Shown: positions 23,977 through 33,448 of the stretch, piece after piece
Position numbering within the stretch: position 1 is the first letter of the stretch
Layout of the letters: the number at the start of each line of letters is the position of its first letter
From: Mangrovibacterium marinum
GTDB lineage: Bacteria > Bacteroidota > Bacteroidia > Bacteroidales > Prolixibacteraceae
Assembly (NCBI RefSeq): GCF_003046625.1
Contig: NZ_QAAD01000001.1
Location: forward strand, 248,001 to 312,000
DNA: 64,000 bases
Direction: 5' to 3'
Program-made: the position numbers and the translations under genes
The notes under the pieces: model-generated
The model's input: only the letters and a program-made list of their open reading frames with translations
Database searches by the model: none
What the model was told of the DNA's origin: nothing

Positions 23977-25506
23977 TCAGTTAAAATCGCCCTTGAACTT
24001 CACCATGCCACCCTCCAGCTCGAGCATCCTCGACACACAAGCCGGAATCTCGTTGCGATGGTGAGTTACGTAAATCATGGTTGTGCGCAGATGCTTGCAC
24101 AGCTGATCGAGCAGATTCACAAAGCGCGCTGTTTGTTGCTCGTCGAGCCCCTGGCAAGGTTCGTCCAGGATGAGCAGCGCCGGCGATTTCACCAGGGCAC
24201 GCGCCAGCAGCAAAGCCCGCTGCTCGCCCAGCGAAGCCTGAACAAACAGGTGCCCCTGCAAATGCTCCAGCCCTAACACCGGAAACCAGCGTTCGGCCAA
24301 ATCGCGTTCCAAATCGGTGGGCTGACTGGCAAAACCAATCTCGTTTTTAAAGCCCGACACAATCACATCCATGCAGCTTAGCGCATCGTAGTGGCTGTGC
24401 GGCGTCGACTGCAAGCCCGGGATGGTGTTGAAAATCCCCTCGCCCCGCAAAAAGTACAAATGCAACTCGGGCGACACAAAACCAATGCGGTTTTTAATAT
24501 CCCAGATGCTTTCGCCCGAGCCCCGCTGCCGATCAAAAAGCACCAGGTCGTTGGTGTATCCCTGTGGATTGTCGGCCGTCACCAGGCTCAGCAGGGTTGA
24601 CTTGCCGGCGCCATTATGCCCCAACAGCGCCCATTGCTCGCCGGGCTTCACCTGCCAATCAATATCTTTTAATATTTGCTTTCCTCCAATGGTAACCTGC
24701 ACGTTGCGCATCCCCACAACCTGATTGAACTGCTCGTTGTGGCGAACCAGGCCCGAAAACAATTCCGGCGAAATGGGCTCCATCTCACTGTCCGATTGGC
24801 CTGTTTGCGGCTGAAAGTCGACTGCCGGGCAGTATTGCAGCTGTTGGCCTTCGTGCAACTCAAGAACTTGTGCTACGCCCTCGGGGATCATAGTTGGTGA
24901 ACAAATAATCACAAACGAAATGCCCGCCTGCATCTGTTGAGCAATCAACCGGCTCAACTTCTCGCGCGATGTTACATCCAGGCCAACAAAAGGCTGATCG
25001 AGCACCATCACATCGGGCTTTTGCAGCAAGGCTGCTGCCAACTGCGTGCGCTTGCTCTCGCCATTACTGAGCTGAAGCAGCTTACGATCACTCAGATGGG
25101 CAATGTGCATGGTTTCCATGACCGCGGCAACATCGTCGTTGCCTGCCGCCGGCTTTGTTGTGGCGGCAATCTTTTCGAGATAGGCCAGAATCGTCGGGCT
25201 ATCATCCATCCCCTGATTTTCGTAACGCTGTCCGTAATAGGTACTTCTTCGCCCCGACAAGGACAAAAAATTATTTTGCTGCGATACCATTGCACAGTTC
25301 ACGTTCCGGGGCATCACCAGCGTTCCCGAACCGGGTGCCAACTGACCGGCAATTAAGCGCCCCAGGCTTGTTTTACCACTGCCCGAGCTACCGGTAATTG
25401 CCAACGATGTGCCCAAAGGGAACGAAAATGAGATGTTGTCCAGGATTGTTGTCATGCCGCTGCGCAATGTCAGCGACTGCCCCTGAATACTGCAATTGTT
25501 TTCCAT
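23977..25506 (-). CDS. Tandem ATPase ABC protein, ModF/PhrA-like
   Basis: 509 residues with two ABC nucleotide-binding domains and no membrane segments. NBD1: Walker A GSSGSGKTS, signature LSNGESKRTQLA, Walker B VMVLDQP with Gln in place of the catalytic Glu. NBD2: Walker A GHNGAGKSTLLS, signature ASLGEQRALLLARAL, Walker B LLILDEP. The arrangement fits the soluble ModF/PhrA group, once linked to molybdate transport or photorepair; the function is unproven. The start at 25506 was chosen because the frame upstream (MRGQLWPVRPIFAF) has no similarity and covers the promoter. Confidence 0.88.
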   Translation of the reverse strand: MENNCSIQGQSLTLRSGMTTILDNISFSFPLGTSLAITGSSGSGKTSLGRLIAGQLAPGSGTLVMPRNVNCAMVSQQNNFLSLSGRRSTYYGQRYENQGMDDSPTILAYLEKIAATTKPAAGNDDVAAVMETMHIAHLSDRKLLQLSNGESKRTQLAAALLQKPDVMVLDQPFVGLDVTSREKLSRLIAQQMQAGISFVIICSPTMIPEGVAQVLELHEGQQLQYCPAVDFQPQTGQSDSEMEPISPELFSGLVRHNEQFNQVVGMRNVQVTIGGKQILKDIDWQVKPGEQWALLGHNGAGKSTLLSLVTADNPQGYTNDLVLFDRQRGSGESIWDIKNRIGFVSPELHLYFLRGEGIFNTIPGLQSTPHSHYDALSCMDVIVSGFKNEIGFASQPTDLERDLAERWFPVLGLEHLQGHLFVQASLGEQRALLLARALVKSPALLILDEPCQGLDEQQTARFVNLLDQLCKHLRTTMIYVTHHRNEIPACVSRMLELEGGMVKFKGDFN

Positions 25507-25511
25507 AAAGG

Positions 25512-25519
25512 CAAAGATA
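25512..25519 (-). promoter_or_regulatory. TAnnTTTG promoter element 5 nt before the ModF-like gene
   Basis: Minus strand TATCTTTG ends 5 nt before the ATG at 25506. Confidence 0.45.
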
Positions 25520-25565
25520 GGGCGAACAGGCCAAAGCTGTCCCCGCAAGCTGCAATTTCAACAAA

Positions 25566-25619
25566 TCAGCTTGTTCGTTAACAAGCCGAGTCTGCCCAAA
25601 CAGACAAGCTCAGCTTGTT
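25566..25619. repeat. Cluster of small inverted repeats built on CTTGTT/AACAAG
   Basis: GCTTGTT-CGTT-AACAAGC, GTCTG-CCCAAA-CAGAC and AAGCT-C-AGCTT follow each other within 54 bp, just past the TonB gene stop. It may end TonB transcription, but there is no T run. Confidence 0.55.
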
Positions 25620-25633
25620 GACACATCGCGGCA

Positions 25634-26332
25634 CTATTGCAACACAAAACTAATGGGTACACTGAAAGCAACCCGGACAGGCTGTCCTTGTTGCACGCCG
25701 GGTTTCCAGCGAGGCAGGCTGTTTACAACCCGCAAAGCCTCTTTATCGAGCGAGGGATCCACACTTCGGATCACCCGGGCATTGGTTACGCGGCCTTCTT
25801 TGTCGACCACAAAGCTCACATACACCTTGCCCTGGATGCCGTTTTCCTGGGCAATAACAGGATATTTAATGGACTCGGCAATAAATCGGCGTAGGGCCAT
25901 CTCGCCGCCAGGAAACTCCGGCATTTCCTCCACAATGTAGAAAATCGGTTCTTCTTTTTCTTCCTTCTCCACTTCGCGCTCAACCGTTGTAGCAATTGGA
26001 GTAACCTCGATCGCTGTTTCGGCATCGGCTTCAGTATCCTGAATCTCCAATTCTTCTTCAACCTCAATATCGTTGGCCACAATATTCAACACCTCTACAA
26101 CCTTGGGTGGTGGCGGAGGTTCGGGTGGGCGTACTTGTTCCTGTCTGGTAATGGGAATTATTTCTGTTTCGATTTCCTGGACTGTTACTCCGCTTAAAGT
26201 CTCAACTTCCTTTACCGGGGATTTCAACTCGAAAGCAAAAAAGCAAATCCCCAATGCCAAAATCAGGCCAATCTCAACAAAAAGGCCGTGATAACGATCC
26301 AGATCGACATTCGGATATTTTTTGACTTCCAT
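25634..26332 (-). CDS. TonB-family energy transducer
   Basis: 232 residues. A single N-terminal membrane anchor (HGLFVEIGLILALGICFFAF, about 15-35) is followed by a proline-rich stretch (RPPEPPPPPKVVEVL), an acidic low-complexity linker (EVEEELEIQD; EKEEKEE) and a TonB C-terminal domain ending in PVRVAFSVPISFVLQ, with the conserved GKVYVSFVVDKEGRV and LPRWKPGVQQG. It should couple ExbBD energy to outer-membrane receptors; no exbBD genes are adjacent. Being short, it is probably one of several paralogues. Confidence 0.95.
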   Translation of the reverse strand: MEVKKYPNVDLDRYHGLFVEIGLILALGICFFAFELKSPVKEVETLSGVTVQEIETEIIPITRQEQVRPPEPPPPPKVVEVLNIVANDIEVEEELEIQDTEADAETAIEVTPIATTVEREVEKEEKEEPIFYIVEEMPEFPGGEMALRRFIAESIKYPVIAQENGIQGKVYVSFVVDKEGRVTNARVIRSVDPSLDKEALRVVNSLPRWKPGVQQGQPVRVAFSVPISFVLQ

Positions 26333-26632
26333 GACTTTGGTTTTTCTCGATTAACTAAGAACGATCGGGCAATTTCATTTTAGAGGCAAGGTTCGTTCGC
26401 GAACCGGATCAACTTCAGCAGATTCCCCAAAGAGAATGATGAACACCGTTCATGATCAGCAGCACTTTAATGACGTATACGAACCGGAATATGGGCTAGT
26501 TTCCAAGTTACTTAAAATGAAGTATGTTAATACGGTTGTTTTATAACAGCATAACCGGGTTACAAACAAAAGCCCGATCCGGAAGAATAAAAGACCAAAT
26601 CGGGCAACGTGCTGTTTTATCACAAAAAAGCT
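26333..26632. other. Intergenic gap with one terminator
   Basis: 300 bp. Apart from the minus-strand terminator at 26568-26605 I see no gene, repeat or clear promoter for the TonB gene. Confidence 0.6.
26568..26605 (-). terminator. Terminator of the ABC/DUF5687 operon
   Basis: GCCCGAT and ATCGGGC pair around an A/T-rich loop, with an A run on the plus strand that reads as a T run on the minus strand, 28 nt past the ABC ATPase stop. Confidence 0.75.
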
Positions 26633-27358
26633 TTAATCCAAAACAAAGGTGTCCGGCTCTTTCACCCCGGCAAAAAAGTTTTCCAACTCCTTCAGCGTTG
26701 TTGCTGTTTTTGGCACATCTTTCACAATCTTTCCTTTTTCGAGAATAACAATGCGGGTGCAGACTTCCGTAATATTATCGAGGGTGTGGCCAGAGATCAG
26801 GAATGTTGTACCTTGCTCGGCGGCCTGCGTTCTAATCAGGCTTCGCAATTTATATTGCGAGCTCGGATCCAAGTTTGCAAAAGGTTCATCAAGAATTACC
26901 ACTTCCGGTTTTCCCATCATGGCTGCCGCTAAACCGACTTTCTTTTGGTTTCCTTTCGACAAATCGCGGATGAATTTTTTCTTCCCCCGGATCTCCCGGT
27001 TAAAAAATTCATCAAAATCCTTCAGGTAAAGTTCCAAGTCCGACTGATTCATATCGCGCAAACCACCGACAAATGCAAAATACTCATCGGGAGTCAGGTA
27101 GCCAATGGTAAAGCTTTCGTCGATAAAAGCACCGGTAAAGGCTTTCCAGTCTTCCGATTCATGAACGATAATCCCCTGACTAGTCACATGGCCTTTTGAT
27201 GGCACAATCAAATCCAAAATCAAATTAAACAAGGTTGTCTTTCCAGCTCCATTGTTCCCGACAAGACCAAACAGTTCTCCTTTTTCAATCGTTAATTCGG
27301 CAATATCCAGAACAATTTCTTTTTGATAAGCCTTTATGAGGTTTACTATTTCAATCAT
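26633..27358 (-). CDS. ABC transporter ATP-binding protein (partner of DUF5687 permease)
   Basis: 241 residues, a single NBD: Walker A GNNGAGKTTLF, signature LSKGNQKKVGLAAAM, Walker B VVILDEPFANLDP, switch His in ISGHTLD. The KGNQ signature is typical of the ABC-2 export group. It starts 2 nt after the stop of the membrane gene on the same strand, so the two proteins almost certainly form one transporter. The substrate is unknown. Confidence 0.94.
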   Translation of the reverse strand: MIEIVNLIKAYQKEIVLDIAELTIEKGELFGLVGNNGAGKTTLFNLILDLIVPSKGHVTSQGIIVHESEDWKAFTGAFIDESFTIGYLTPDEYFAFVGGLRDMNQSDLELYLKDFDEFFNREIRGKKKFIRDLSKGNQKKVGLAAAMMGKPEVVILDEPFANLDPSSQYKLRSLIRTQAAEQGTTFLISGHTLDNITEVCTRIVILEKGKIVKDVPKTATTLKELENFFAGVKEPDTFVLD

Positions 27359-27360
27359 GA

Positions 27361-28836
27361 CTAAGAGTTTTTATAATCGCGAATCATGCGATGTTTATTT
27401 TTATTGTACTTCTTAGCGAAGTAATTAAACAATTGAGGTTGAAGCAGGATGCCCACAATTCCGATTGCTCCCATCATCAATAGCGCCGGAATTGAGTCGG
27501 TCGTCCACTTAAAAAGATAGAACACAACAATTGGCCCGACCAACAAAGGGAAAGCAATCAACCATTGGGAAGCGCCCATCCCCTGATAATTAAACATAGC
27601 CGAACCGCCCAAGTCGACCGCCTTTTTACTTCCACTTCCAAACAAGAAGATCAGATTGATATTCACCCCAACGTGATAAAAAAAGAGTGCGGTGTTGAAA
27701 TATATAATCCGAATATCAATGATACCGTAGACCAATGTCACCAGAAAATACACGAACGACACAACCACATTCAGATAATAGAAAGCCTGCAGGAACTGCT
27801 TCATCTTGAAGTTTTGAGTCATCAACATGGAAAAATACCGACTGTGCCATGCCGGAAAAAACTGGCCGATGGAGATGGAGAACATTCCGGTCATCAACAA
27901 GCCTCCCAGAATCAAAATTCCTTCAGGTATCCCTTTATCAACATCTTTATAAATCAGCAAGCCGTAAGCCAAAAACAAAATCGTCATCAGGAACTGAGTG
28001 CGCGGTCGTTTATTACGCCAAATCATCCTAACATCGAGCGAAACAAACTTGCCGTAATCCCCCAGGCGACTCATCCAGCTAAAATCCCAAACATTCGAAT
28101 CTTTCTGCTTTCGCTCAACCAAATTCAGGTAGAGATTGGCTACCAAATAGCGCAAATTCAACCAGTAAAACAGAACTGGTATGACGAATAACGCCAACAC
28201 AAGAACAGGGTTCTGCATGACTTTATCCAAAAGCTGACCAAACAACCCGGTTAGGTCGACTATTCCAAAGTAATCTACGGCGTACAGTCCACAAAATATG
28301 CCGGCAAAAACATAAAATCCGTAGTTGCTCTCGTTGATCCACCACTTCAAATAAGTCGTCAAAAAGTGGTTCGTCAGGATCAGTAAAACAATACTTACCA
28401 GCCACCCCAACGCTGCTGCTGTTGAATGATCGGGGATCACTATTCGGAAAAATAACGGCATGATCATAAAAAACGGGAGCAAATTGAAAAAATGAAGTAA
28501 AGAACGAGTCAGGAGATACCGGGCGATCTGTTTTCTCTTTATATTTTGGATGATAAATGGCTTAAAACTAATCGTTGGTAAGTTTTGTAGCATTTGCCTG
28601 ACAGCCAAATCAAAAGCAAAATAAATCAACAGATAACTGTTCAGAACACTTGTCATTTCGTGCCCCGGATATTTTTCGGCAAGTACTTTGGGAATCACAA
28701 AAACTCCCATTGAAAGAAAAACAAGTGTGAAATAAAGAGCCAGGAATACCAGCATGATGGTTGTTGCAATGCTTCTACCAAACGAAGATGATCGTCTGAC
28801 TTCCTTCCATGCGAATGAATAAAGGTTTAGCTTCAT
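27361..28836 (-). CDS. DUF5687 ABC-type membrane protein
   Basis: 491 residues from MKLNLYSFAWKEVRRSSSFGRS; the frame extends five codons further. About a dozen hydrophobic segments, with the N-terminal cytosolic segment KEVRRSSSF typical of ABC-2-like permeases of Bacteroidota (DUF5687). It pairs with the downstream ATPase. The lamin-tail gene lies 26 nt upstream on the same strand, so it may belong to the same transcript. The transported substrate is not known for this family. Confidence 0.9.
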   Translation of the reverse strand: MKLNLYSFAWKEVRRSSSFGRSIATTIMLVFLALYFTLVFLSMGVFVIPKVLAEKYPGHEMTSVLNSYLLIYFAFDLAVRQMLQNLPTISFKPFIIQNIKRKQIARYLLTRSLLHFFNLLPFFMIMPLFFRIVIPDHSTAAALGWLVSIVLLILTNHFLTTYLKWWINESNYGFYVFAGIFCGLYAVDYFGIVDLTGLFGQLLDKVMQNPVLVLALFVIPVLFYWLNLRYLVANLYLNLVERKQKDSNVWDFSWMSRLGDYGKFVSLDVRMIWRNKRPRTQFLMTILFLAYGLLIYKDVDKGIPEGILILGGLLMTGMFSISIGQFFPAWHSRYFSMLMTQNFKMKQFLQAFYYLNVVVSFVYFLVTLVYGIIDIRIIYFNTALFFYHVGVNINLIFLFGSGSKKAVDLGGSAMFNYQGMGASQWLIAFPLLVGPIVVFYLFKWTTDSIPALLMMGAIGIVGILLQPQLFNYFAKKYNKNKHRMIRDYKNS

Positions 28837-28862
28837 AGTTGTTTTTGGCAATTGCCACTAAA

Positions 28863-30305
28863 TTACATAATTCCATTGACGATGGTACAACTTTTCTTAA
28901 AAACAAGCTCCTCGCCAGTCAGATTCGTCAATTCAATAAAAAAGACATAGATACCTGCCGGCAGCTCCTGCCCGTTTTCGCGCTTACCGTCCCAGGTTAG
29001 ATCAGCCTGCTGCCCGATTGTTACATTTTTCTGGGGCTGCCCGACCAGCCGCCCGGCCGAATCGAACACACGACTATTGACAATCCAATCCGGGCGGCTC
29101 AGTTGCAGACGAATCGTCAGATAATCGTTGTAACCATCGCCATTGGGCGAGATGGCTTTGGGCTCCAGTCGAACGCTTGTGTCATCCGTCGCCACCTCTG
29201 CCATCGAATTGGGGCACCCGGGAGTTGCAAATCCCGAGGCGGCAGCCGCCGAAGTCCAGTTTTCCCAATCGGAGCTTGCCCGGCTAAATGATTTTCGCTC
29301 CAACGAGACAGCTTCTTCATCGGCAACCAGCGGATTGTGCATTTTCTCACTATACACCAGCTCATCCAATACATTCAGTGAATCATCCAGCAACACGACA
29401 ACGCCGCCATCATTGGGCATCGAAGGGAGATCGGCCATCCGGAAATTTTCCGGGCAAGACTGCGGATAAAGCAGGGAAAGGGTATCCGGATTTTCACAAA
29501 AAAGAGCATAGCCACCGGGCTCCAGGTAGTCGGCATAAGCCGAAAGCGGCTCCACTTGCTTCAGGTTGCCGTCACCATCGCGCGAAGCAATCCGGAGATG
29601 ATCGGTACGAATTGTTTTATCGGAAACATTCACCAGCTCAACAAAGTCAGGACAATCGGGATAGGGGTTAAAAAGCAGCTCGTTCAGCAGCACATCGCCC
29701 GCAGCGGCTAAATTTTCGGGCAACAACGGCGGCTCTTGAGTTTCCACCAAGATATCGTCGATCATAATTTTGTCGGATGCATACGTTGTTTTCATCCGGA
29801 TAATAATTTGAAGCGAGTCGCCGGTCAAACCCTCCTGCCGCACCTCGGCTTCGCCCCAGTTTCCGGCAACATGGCCGTTGGTTTCAAATAAGGTTTCCGC
29901 CCCCTCATCAATCCGGTAATAAACCGCAATATATTTGTTGGCTTCGGTTTTGCCGCTTCCGGTTTCTTTGGCTATCAACTGACAGGATATATTCTCCTCG
30001 CCCGAGATAGCAATCCAGGCCGATCGCCAAACAGCCTCACCATCGCAGTCCAGTGCTTCGAAGCGTCCGCCTGAGGTGCTCACCGTTTTCACATAATCGT
30101 TCGACGCCTCAAAAACACAGTTCTCAACATCCAGGGTCCAGTTCACGATTCCTGAAAGATCGGAATGGACCGAAACGCCATCATCGTCTCCCCAGTAACC
30201 TTTATCGGCGACGGCAAAATTCTCCATCCATACAGGGCGACCCGCGCTGTCAATTGTTAACAAGATGATCGCCAACACAAGAAAATAACAAGATTTAGCA
30301 CTCAT
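28863..30305 (-). CDS. Secreted protein with lamin-tail and FlgD-like C-terminal domains
   Basis: 480 residues. A signal peptide (about 1-22) leads to a jelly-roll-like region (about 25-195). A lamin-tail domain follows (LNELLFNPYPDCPDFVELVN, about 208-330) and a C-terminal Ig-like domain of the FlgD/CHU_C type (ISPNGDGYNDYLTI, about 385-478, with TWDGKRENGQELPAGIYVF). The C-terminal module resembles those attached to proteins exported by the type IX system, so surface export is plausible, although a classical sorting motif is not obvious. Lamin-tail domains sit in many secreted nucleases and adhesins; no catalytic domain is visible here. Confidence 0.88.
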   Translation of the reverse strand: MSAKSCYFLVLAIILLTIDSAGRPVWMENFAVADKGYWGDDDGVSVHSDLSGIVNWTLDVENCVFEASNDYVKTVSTSGGRFEALDCDGEAVWRSAWIAISGEENISCQLIAKETGSGKTEANKYIAVYYRIDEGAETLFETNGHVAGNWGEAEVRQEGLTGDSLQIIIRMKTTYASDKIMIDDILVETQEPPLLPENLAAAGDVLLNELLFNPYPDCPDFVELVNVSDKTIRTDHLRIASRDGDGNLKQVEPLSAYADYLEPGGYALFCENPDTLSLLYPQSCPENFRMADLPSMPNDGGVVVLLDDSLNVLDELVYSEKMHNPLVADEEAVSLERKSFSRASSDWENWTSAAAASGFATPGCPNSMAEVATDDTSVRLEPKAISPNGDGYNDYLTIRLQLSRPDWIVNSRVFDSAGRLVGQPQKNVTIGQQADLTWDGKRENGQELPAGIYVFFIELTNLTGEELVFKKSCTIVNGIM

Positions 30306-30331
30306 CGGGTGAAAATTTAAAAGTAAACTAC

Positions 30332-30339
30332 TAATTTTG
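30332..30339 (+). promoter_or_regulatory. TAnnTTTG promoter element of asd
   Basis: TAATTTTG, 67 nt before the ATG at 30407, in the divergent gap between the lamin-tail gene and asd. Confidence 0.4.
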
Positions 30340-30406
30340 GGGCTTTTATGTTTCGCTTGTTCGAAACTGATTTTTAATGAATTAAATTAACAAAATTTTC
30401 CGAACT

Positions 30407-31417
30407 ATGAAAATTGCAATTGTTGGTGCAAGTGGAGCGGTTGGCCAGGAGTTTTTAAAAGTGTTGGCCGAACGGAATTTTCCGCTCGATGAGTTAGTTT
30501 TATTTGGCTCGGCGCGAAGTGCCGGAACAGAATATGAGTTCAAAGGCAAAAAACTAACTGTTAAAGAACTGAAGCACAACGACGATTTCAAAGATATTGA
30601 CATTGCATTAACCTCGGCCGGAGGGTCCATCTCGAAAGATTTTGCTTCAACCATTACCAAGCATGGTGCCATCATGATTGATAACTCCAGTGCATTCCGT
30701 TACGACGACGATGTGCCTTTGGTTGTGCCTGAAGTAAACCCGGAAGATGCGTTGGTACGTCCCCGCAATATTATTGCCAACCCCAACTGTTCGACCATCC
30801 AGATGGTTGTGGCCTTAAAGCCGATCCACGACCTGTCGAAAATCACCAAGGTACAGGTAGCCACTTACCAAGCAGCCAGTGGCGCCGGCGCACAGGGTAT
30901 TGCCGAGCTGGAAGAGCAAACCAAACAGCTGGCCCGCGGCGAAGAAGCAACTGTTGACAAATTCGCTTATCAACTGGCCATGAACGTGATTCCGCACATT
31001 GATGTTTTCCTGGACAACGACTACACCAAAGAGGAAATGAAGATGAACTGGGAAACCAAGAAAATTATGCACGCCAACACCGAGGTAAGCGCCACCTGTG
31101 TGCGCGTTCCGGTAGCTCGTTCGCACTCCGAAGCCATCTGGCTCGAAACAGAAGAAGAACTGAGCGTTGATCAGGTACGTGAAGCCTTCAAAAAATTTGA
31201 GGGTTTGACGGTGATCGATAATCCGCAAAACAAAGAATACCCGATGCCCTTGTTTGTTGCCGGCAAGGACGATGTGTATGTTGGTCGTTTACGAAAAGAC
31301 ATTACCAACCCCAAAGGGCTAACATTCTGGTGCGTGGGTGACCAAATCAAAAAAGGTGCTGCTTTAAATGCCGTACAAATTGCCGAATGGTTGATTAAAC
31401 ACGGCGAAGTGAAATAA
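30407..31417 (+). CDS. asd: Aspartate-semialdehyde dehydrogenase
   Basis: 336 residues. Rossmann motif [14 protein letters not shown], the catalytic Cys in [10 protein letters not shown], the SGAGAQG loop, and the later [14 protein letters not shown] segment with the catalytic His. It reduces aspartyl phosphate to the semialdehyde, the branch point to lysine/diaminopimelate, threonine and methionine. It is monocistronic, with a strong terminator after it. lysA and the dapF-like gene are about 7 kb upstream on the opposite strand, so no operon links them. Confidence 0.97.
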   Translation: MKIAIVGASGAVGQEFLKVLAERNFPLDELVLFGSARSAGTEYEFKGKKLTVKELKHNDDFKDIDIALTSAGGSISKDFASTITKHGAIMIDNSSAFRYDDDVPLVVPEVNPEDALVRPRNIIANPNCSTIQMVVALKPIHDLSKITKVQVATYQAASGAGAQGIAELEEQTKQLARGEEATVDKFAYQLAMNVIPHIDVFLDNDYTKEEMKMNWETKKIMHANTEVSATCVRVPVARSHSEAIWLETEEELSVDQVREAFKKFEGLTVIDNPQNKEYPMPLFVAGKDDVYVGRLRKDITNPKGLTFWCVGDQIKKGAALNAVQIAEWLIKHGEVK

Positions 31418-31436
31418 AATACATCCTCATGATCGC

Positions 31437-31473
31437 ATAAAAAAGCCGGAAATCAAACGTTCCGGCTTTTTTG
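31437..31473 (+). terminator. Rho-independent terminator of asd
   Basis: AAAAAAGCCGGAA pairs with TTCCGGCTTTTTT around ATCAAACG. Confidence 0.9.
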
Positions 31474-31636
31474 TATGAAAATGGGTTGTAAGGGAAGAAA
31501 CTAATCCACTAGTTTATTCGCCGAAGCCCAAATAAGTAACCCCATTTTCAAAACAACTTCACGAACGACTACTTTTTACCCCTTCTTTGGGCCAATCCGC
31601 TATACGAACGAACTTTTTATTATTGTTTAGCAGCTA

Positions 31637-32296
31637 CTATTTTCGGTGTTTTATCGCATCATTCAGGAAGCGATTCATGAAACTTAGCTGGCGAAACATG
31701 TCGATGGCCTCTTCAACCAAATTTTCACTCAGAACTTCTTCATCAGTTAACGAATGACCGAAGGCATACGATTTTGGTCGCAACAAATCGATATCGGCAA
31801 ACTCCTTATCGAAGCCCTTGGGCGCCGTCTTTAGCTTCTCCCCCATGATATCGGGGAAGTACTGGTGGAAGTCGGTGTCGTGCAAAACCTCCTTAAAACT
31901 TTCGGGCGACTCATAAATCTCCTGCCGAATTGCCCGCAAAACATCCGGCGAAGGACACCATACCCCGCCACCAACAAACGAAGCCCCGGGTTCCAGGTGA
32001 ATGTAATAGCCGCCCAACTCGCTTTTTCGCCCACCCGGAGCGATAAAACTTCCCATATTGGTTTTGTAGGGGCTTTTATCCTTTGCAAAGCGCACATCCC
32101 TGAAAATACGAAACAGGCAATCGCGCGCATTGAGCACCGGAATATCCGTATCAAAACGGCGAACTTCCTGAATCAGGATGTCGGTCAGAAAAAGCATCTG
32201 CTCACGAGCCTGCTCGTAGGCTTGCCGATGCGCGTTAAACCAGTCTCTATTGTTGTTTTCCTTCAACTCGGTGAGAAATTCAAATACTGCTTTCAT
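31637..32296 (-). CDS. DUF2461 domain protein
   Basis: 219 residues, spanning one DUF2461 domain: FLTELKENNNRDWFNAHR at the start, RIFRDVRFAKDKSPYKTN in the middle, and the GGYYIHLEPG and GGGVWCPSPDVL segments. No signal peptide. The family is widespread, and its biochemical function is unknown. It is transcribed divergently from ispD with only 77 bp between the starts. Confidence 0.93.
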   Translation of the reverse strand: MKAVFEFLTELKENNNRDWFNAHRQAYEQAREQMLFLTDILIQEVRRFDTDIPVLNARDCLFRIFRDVRFAKDKSPYKTNMGSFIAPGGRKSELGGYYIHLEPGASFVGGGVWCPSPDVLRAIRQEIYESPESFKEVLHDTDFHQYFPDIMGEKLKTAPKGFDKEFADIDLLRPKSYAFGHSLTDEEVLSENLVEEAIDMFRQLSFMNRFLNDAIKHRK

Positions 32297-32349
32297 CTTC
32301 TTGTTTTTCGGATTGAATATCGATTGTGAACAATTTATAAATGTATTGC

Positions 32350-32357
32350 TATTTTTG
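32350..32357 (+). promoter_or_regulatory. TAnnTTTG promoter element of ispD
   Basis: TATTTTTG, 16 nt before the ATG at 32374. A TTG at 32324-32326 lies 23 nt upstream and could be the -33 element. Confidence 0.5.
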
Positions 32358-32373
32358 TTTCAACATTGAGCCT

Positions 32374-33060
32374 ATGGAAAAGTTTGCATTAATCGTAGCC
32401 GGAGGAAGCGGTACCCGTATGGGAAGTGATATTCCAAAGCAGTTTTTGGTACTCAACGGGAAGCCCATTCTGATGCATACCATCGAACGTTTTTCCGATT
32501 ACGACCCGGCTTTCAAAATCACCTTGGTGCTGCCATCCGCCCAGTTTGCCTATTGGCGAGAGCTTTGCACCAGACATAAATTTACCATTGCGCATCAGCT
32601 TGTAGCCGGAGGAAACAGCCGGTTTCAGTCGGTAAAAAACGGGCTAAATGCGCTACCGGAGCAAGGCATCGTGTTTATTCACGACGGAGTACGCCCTTTG
32701 GTATCGGCGGCCACCATCCGGAACTGCGAAAAAACAGCGCGGCAAAGCGGCAATGCACTCCCCGTAGTTCCGGTCATTGAATCGATCCGCCAAATTACAG
32801 CCGACGGCGGTAGTCAACATGCCGACCGCAGCCAATATCGCTTGGTTCAGACACCGCAAACATTCCGGTTAGGGCTGATTAAAAAAGCCTTTCAACAAGA
32901 AGAAAGCCCTTTGTTTACCGACGATGCATCGGTTTGCGAAGCCATGGGCGAAACCATCAACCTGGTGACGGGCAACCCGGAAAACATCAAAATCACACAA
33001 CCTTCCGACCTGAAGATTGCCGCCTTATTTCTCGAGGGCTTAACTCCCGCCCCCAAATAG
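32374..33060 (+). CDS. ispD: 2-C-methyl-D-erythritol 4-phosphate cytidylyltransferase
   Basis: 228 residues from MEKFALIVAGGSGTRMG; an ATG at 32341 adds 11 unrelated residues and spans the promoter. The CTP loop GGSGTRMGSDIPKQFL, the VFIHDGVRPLV segment and the late TDDASVCEAMGE and GNPENIKIT motifs are all present. It makes CDP-methylerythritol in the MEP pathway of isoprenoid synthesis. No ispF fusion. Confidence 0.96.
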   Translation: MEKFALIVAGGSGTRMGSDIPKQFLVLNGKPILMHTIERFSDYDPAFKITLVLPSAQFAYWRELCTRHKFTIAHQLVAGGNSRFQSVKNGLNALPEQGIVFIHDGVRPLVSAATIRNCEKTARQSGNALPVVPVIESIRQITADGGSQHADRSQYRLVQTPQTFRLGLIKKAFQQEESPLFTDDASVCEAMGETINLVTGNPENIKITQPSDLKIAALFLEGLTPAPK

Positions 33061-33352
33061 CCATTGCCGGGACGACACCATTCCCCGAATGTGGGCTGTC
33101 TTTTGCAGTACAGTTGAATAAGGCAGCGTTTAATAAGTCAGCTTCCTCCGCATAGCTGCTCTATTGTCTCCTTCTTTGGCTTTTGCCATATCGGCCACTT
33201 GTATGAGCAGTAGCGGTTTGCGTGCTACAAACTTATCAAATTATGATGAAATTTGAGCGGATTGCAGACCTTAAAATTTAGCACTTTTGCCGCTATTGCT
33301 TATACAAATTGTTGTATGCCCGTGCTTTCTGCTTTCAGGGTCAGCGTGAAAT

Positions 33353-33405
33353 GCTCTTTTGCAATTTTTGGTCTGGGGGCTAGGTTGTGCGAATTGCAAA
33401 TGTGC
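33353..33405 (+). repeat. Left flanking direct repeat of the restriction-modification cassette
   Basis: 53 bp starting GCTCTTTTGCAATTTTTGGT and ending AATTGCAAATGTGC. It matches 35628-35680 at 45 of 53 positions in the same orientation. Confidence 0.8.
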
Positions 33406-33440
33406 ATTGAATTAGGGTTGGAAAAACCATTTATAAGTTT

Positions 33441-33448
33441 TATTTTTG
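33441..33448 (+). promoter_or_regulatory. TAnnTTTG promoter element of the methyltransferase gene
   Basis: TATTTTTG, 33 nt before the ATG at 33482 and directly followed by a controller-type box. Confidence 0.5.

Noticed and set aside
27565-28191. 208-residue open frame antisense to the DUF5687 gene
   Set aside because: Shadow of a real coding region in another frame.
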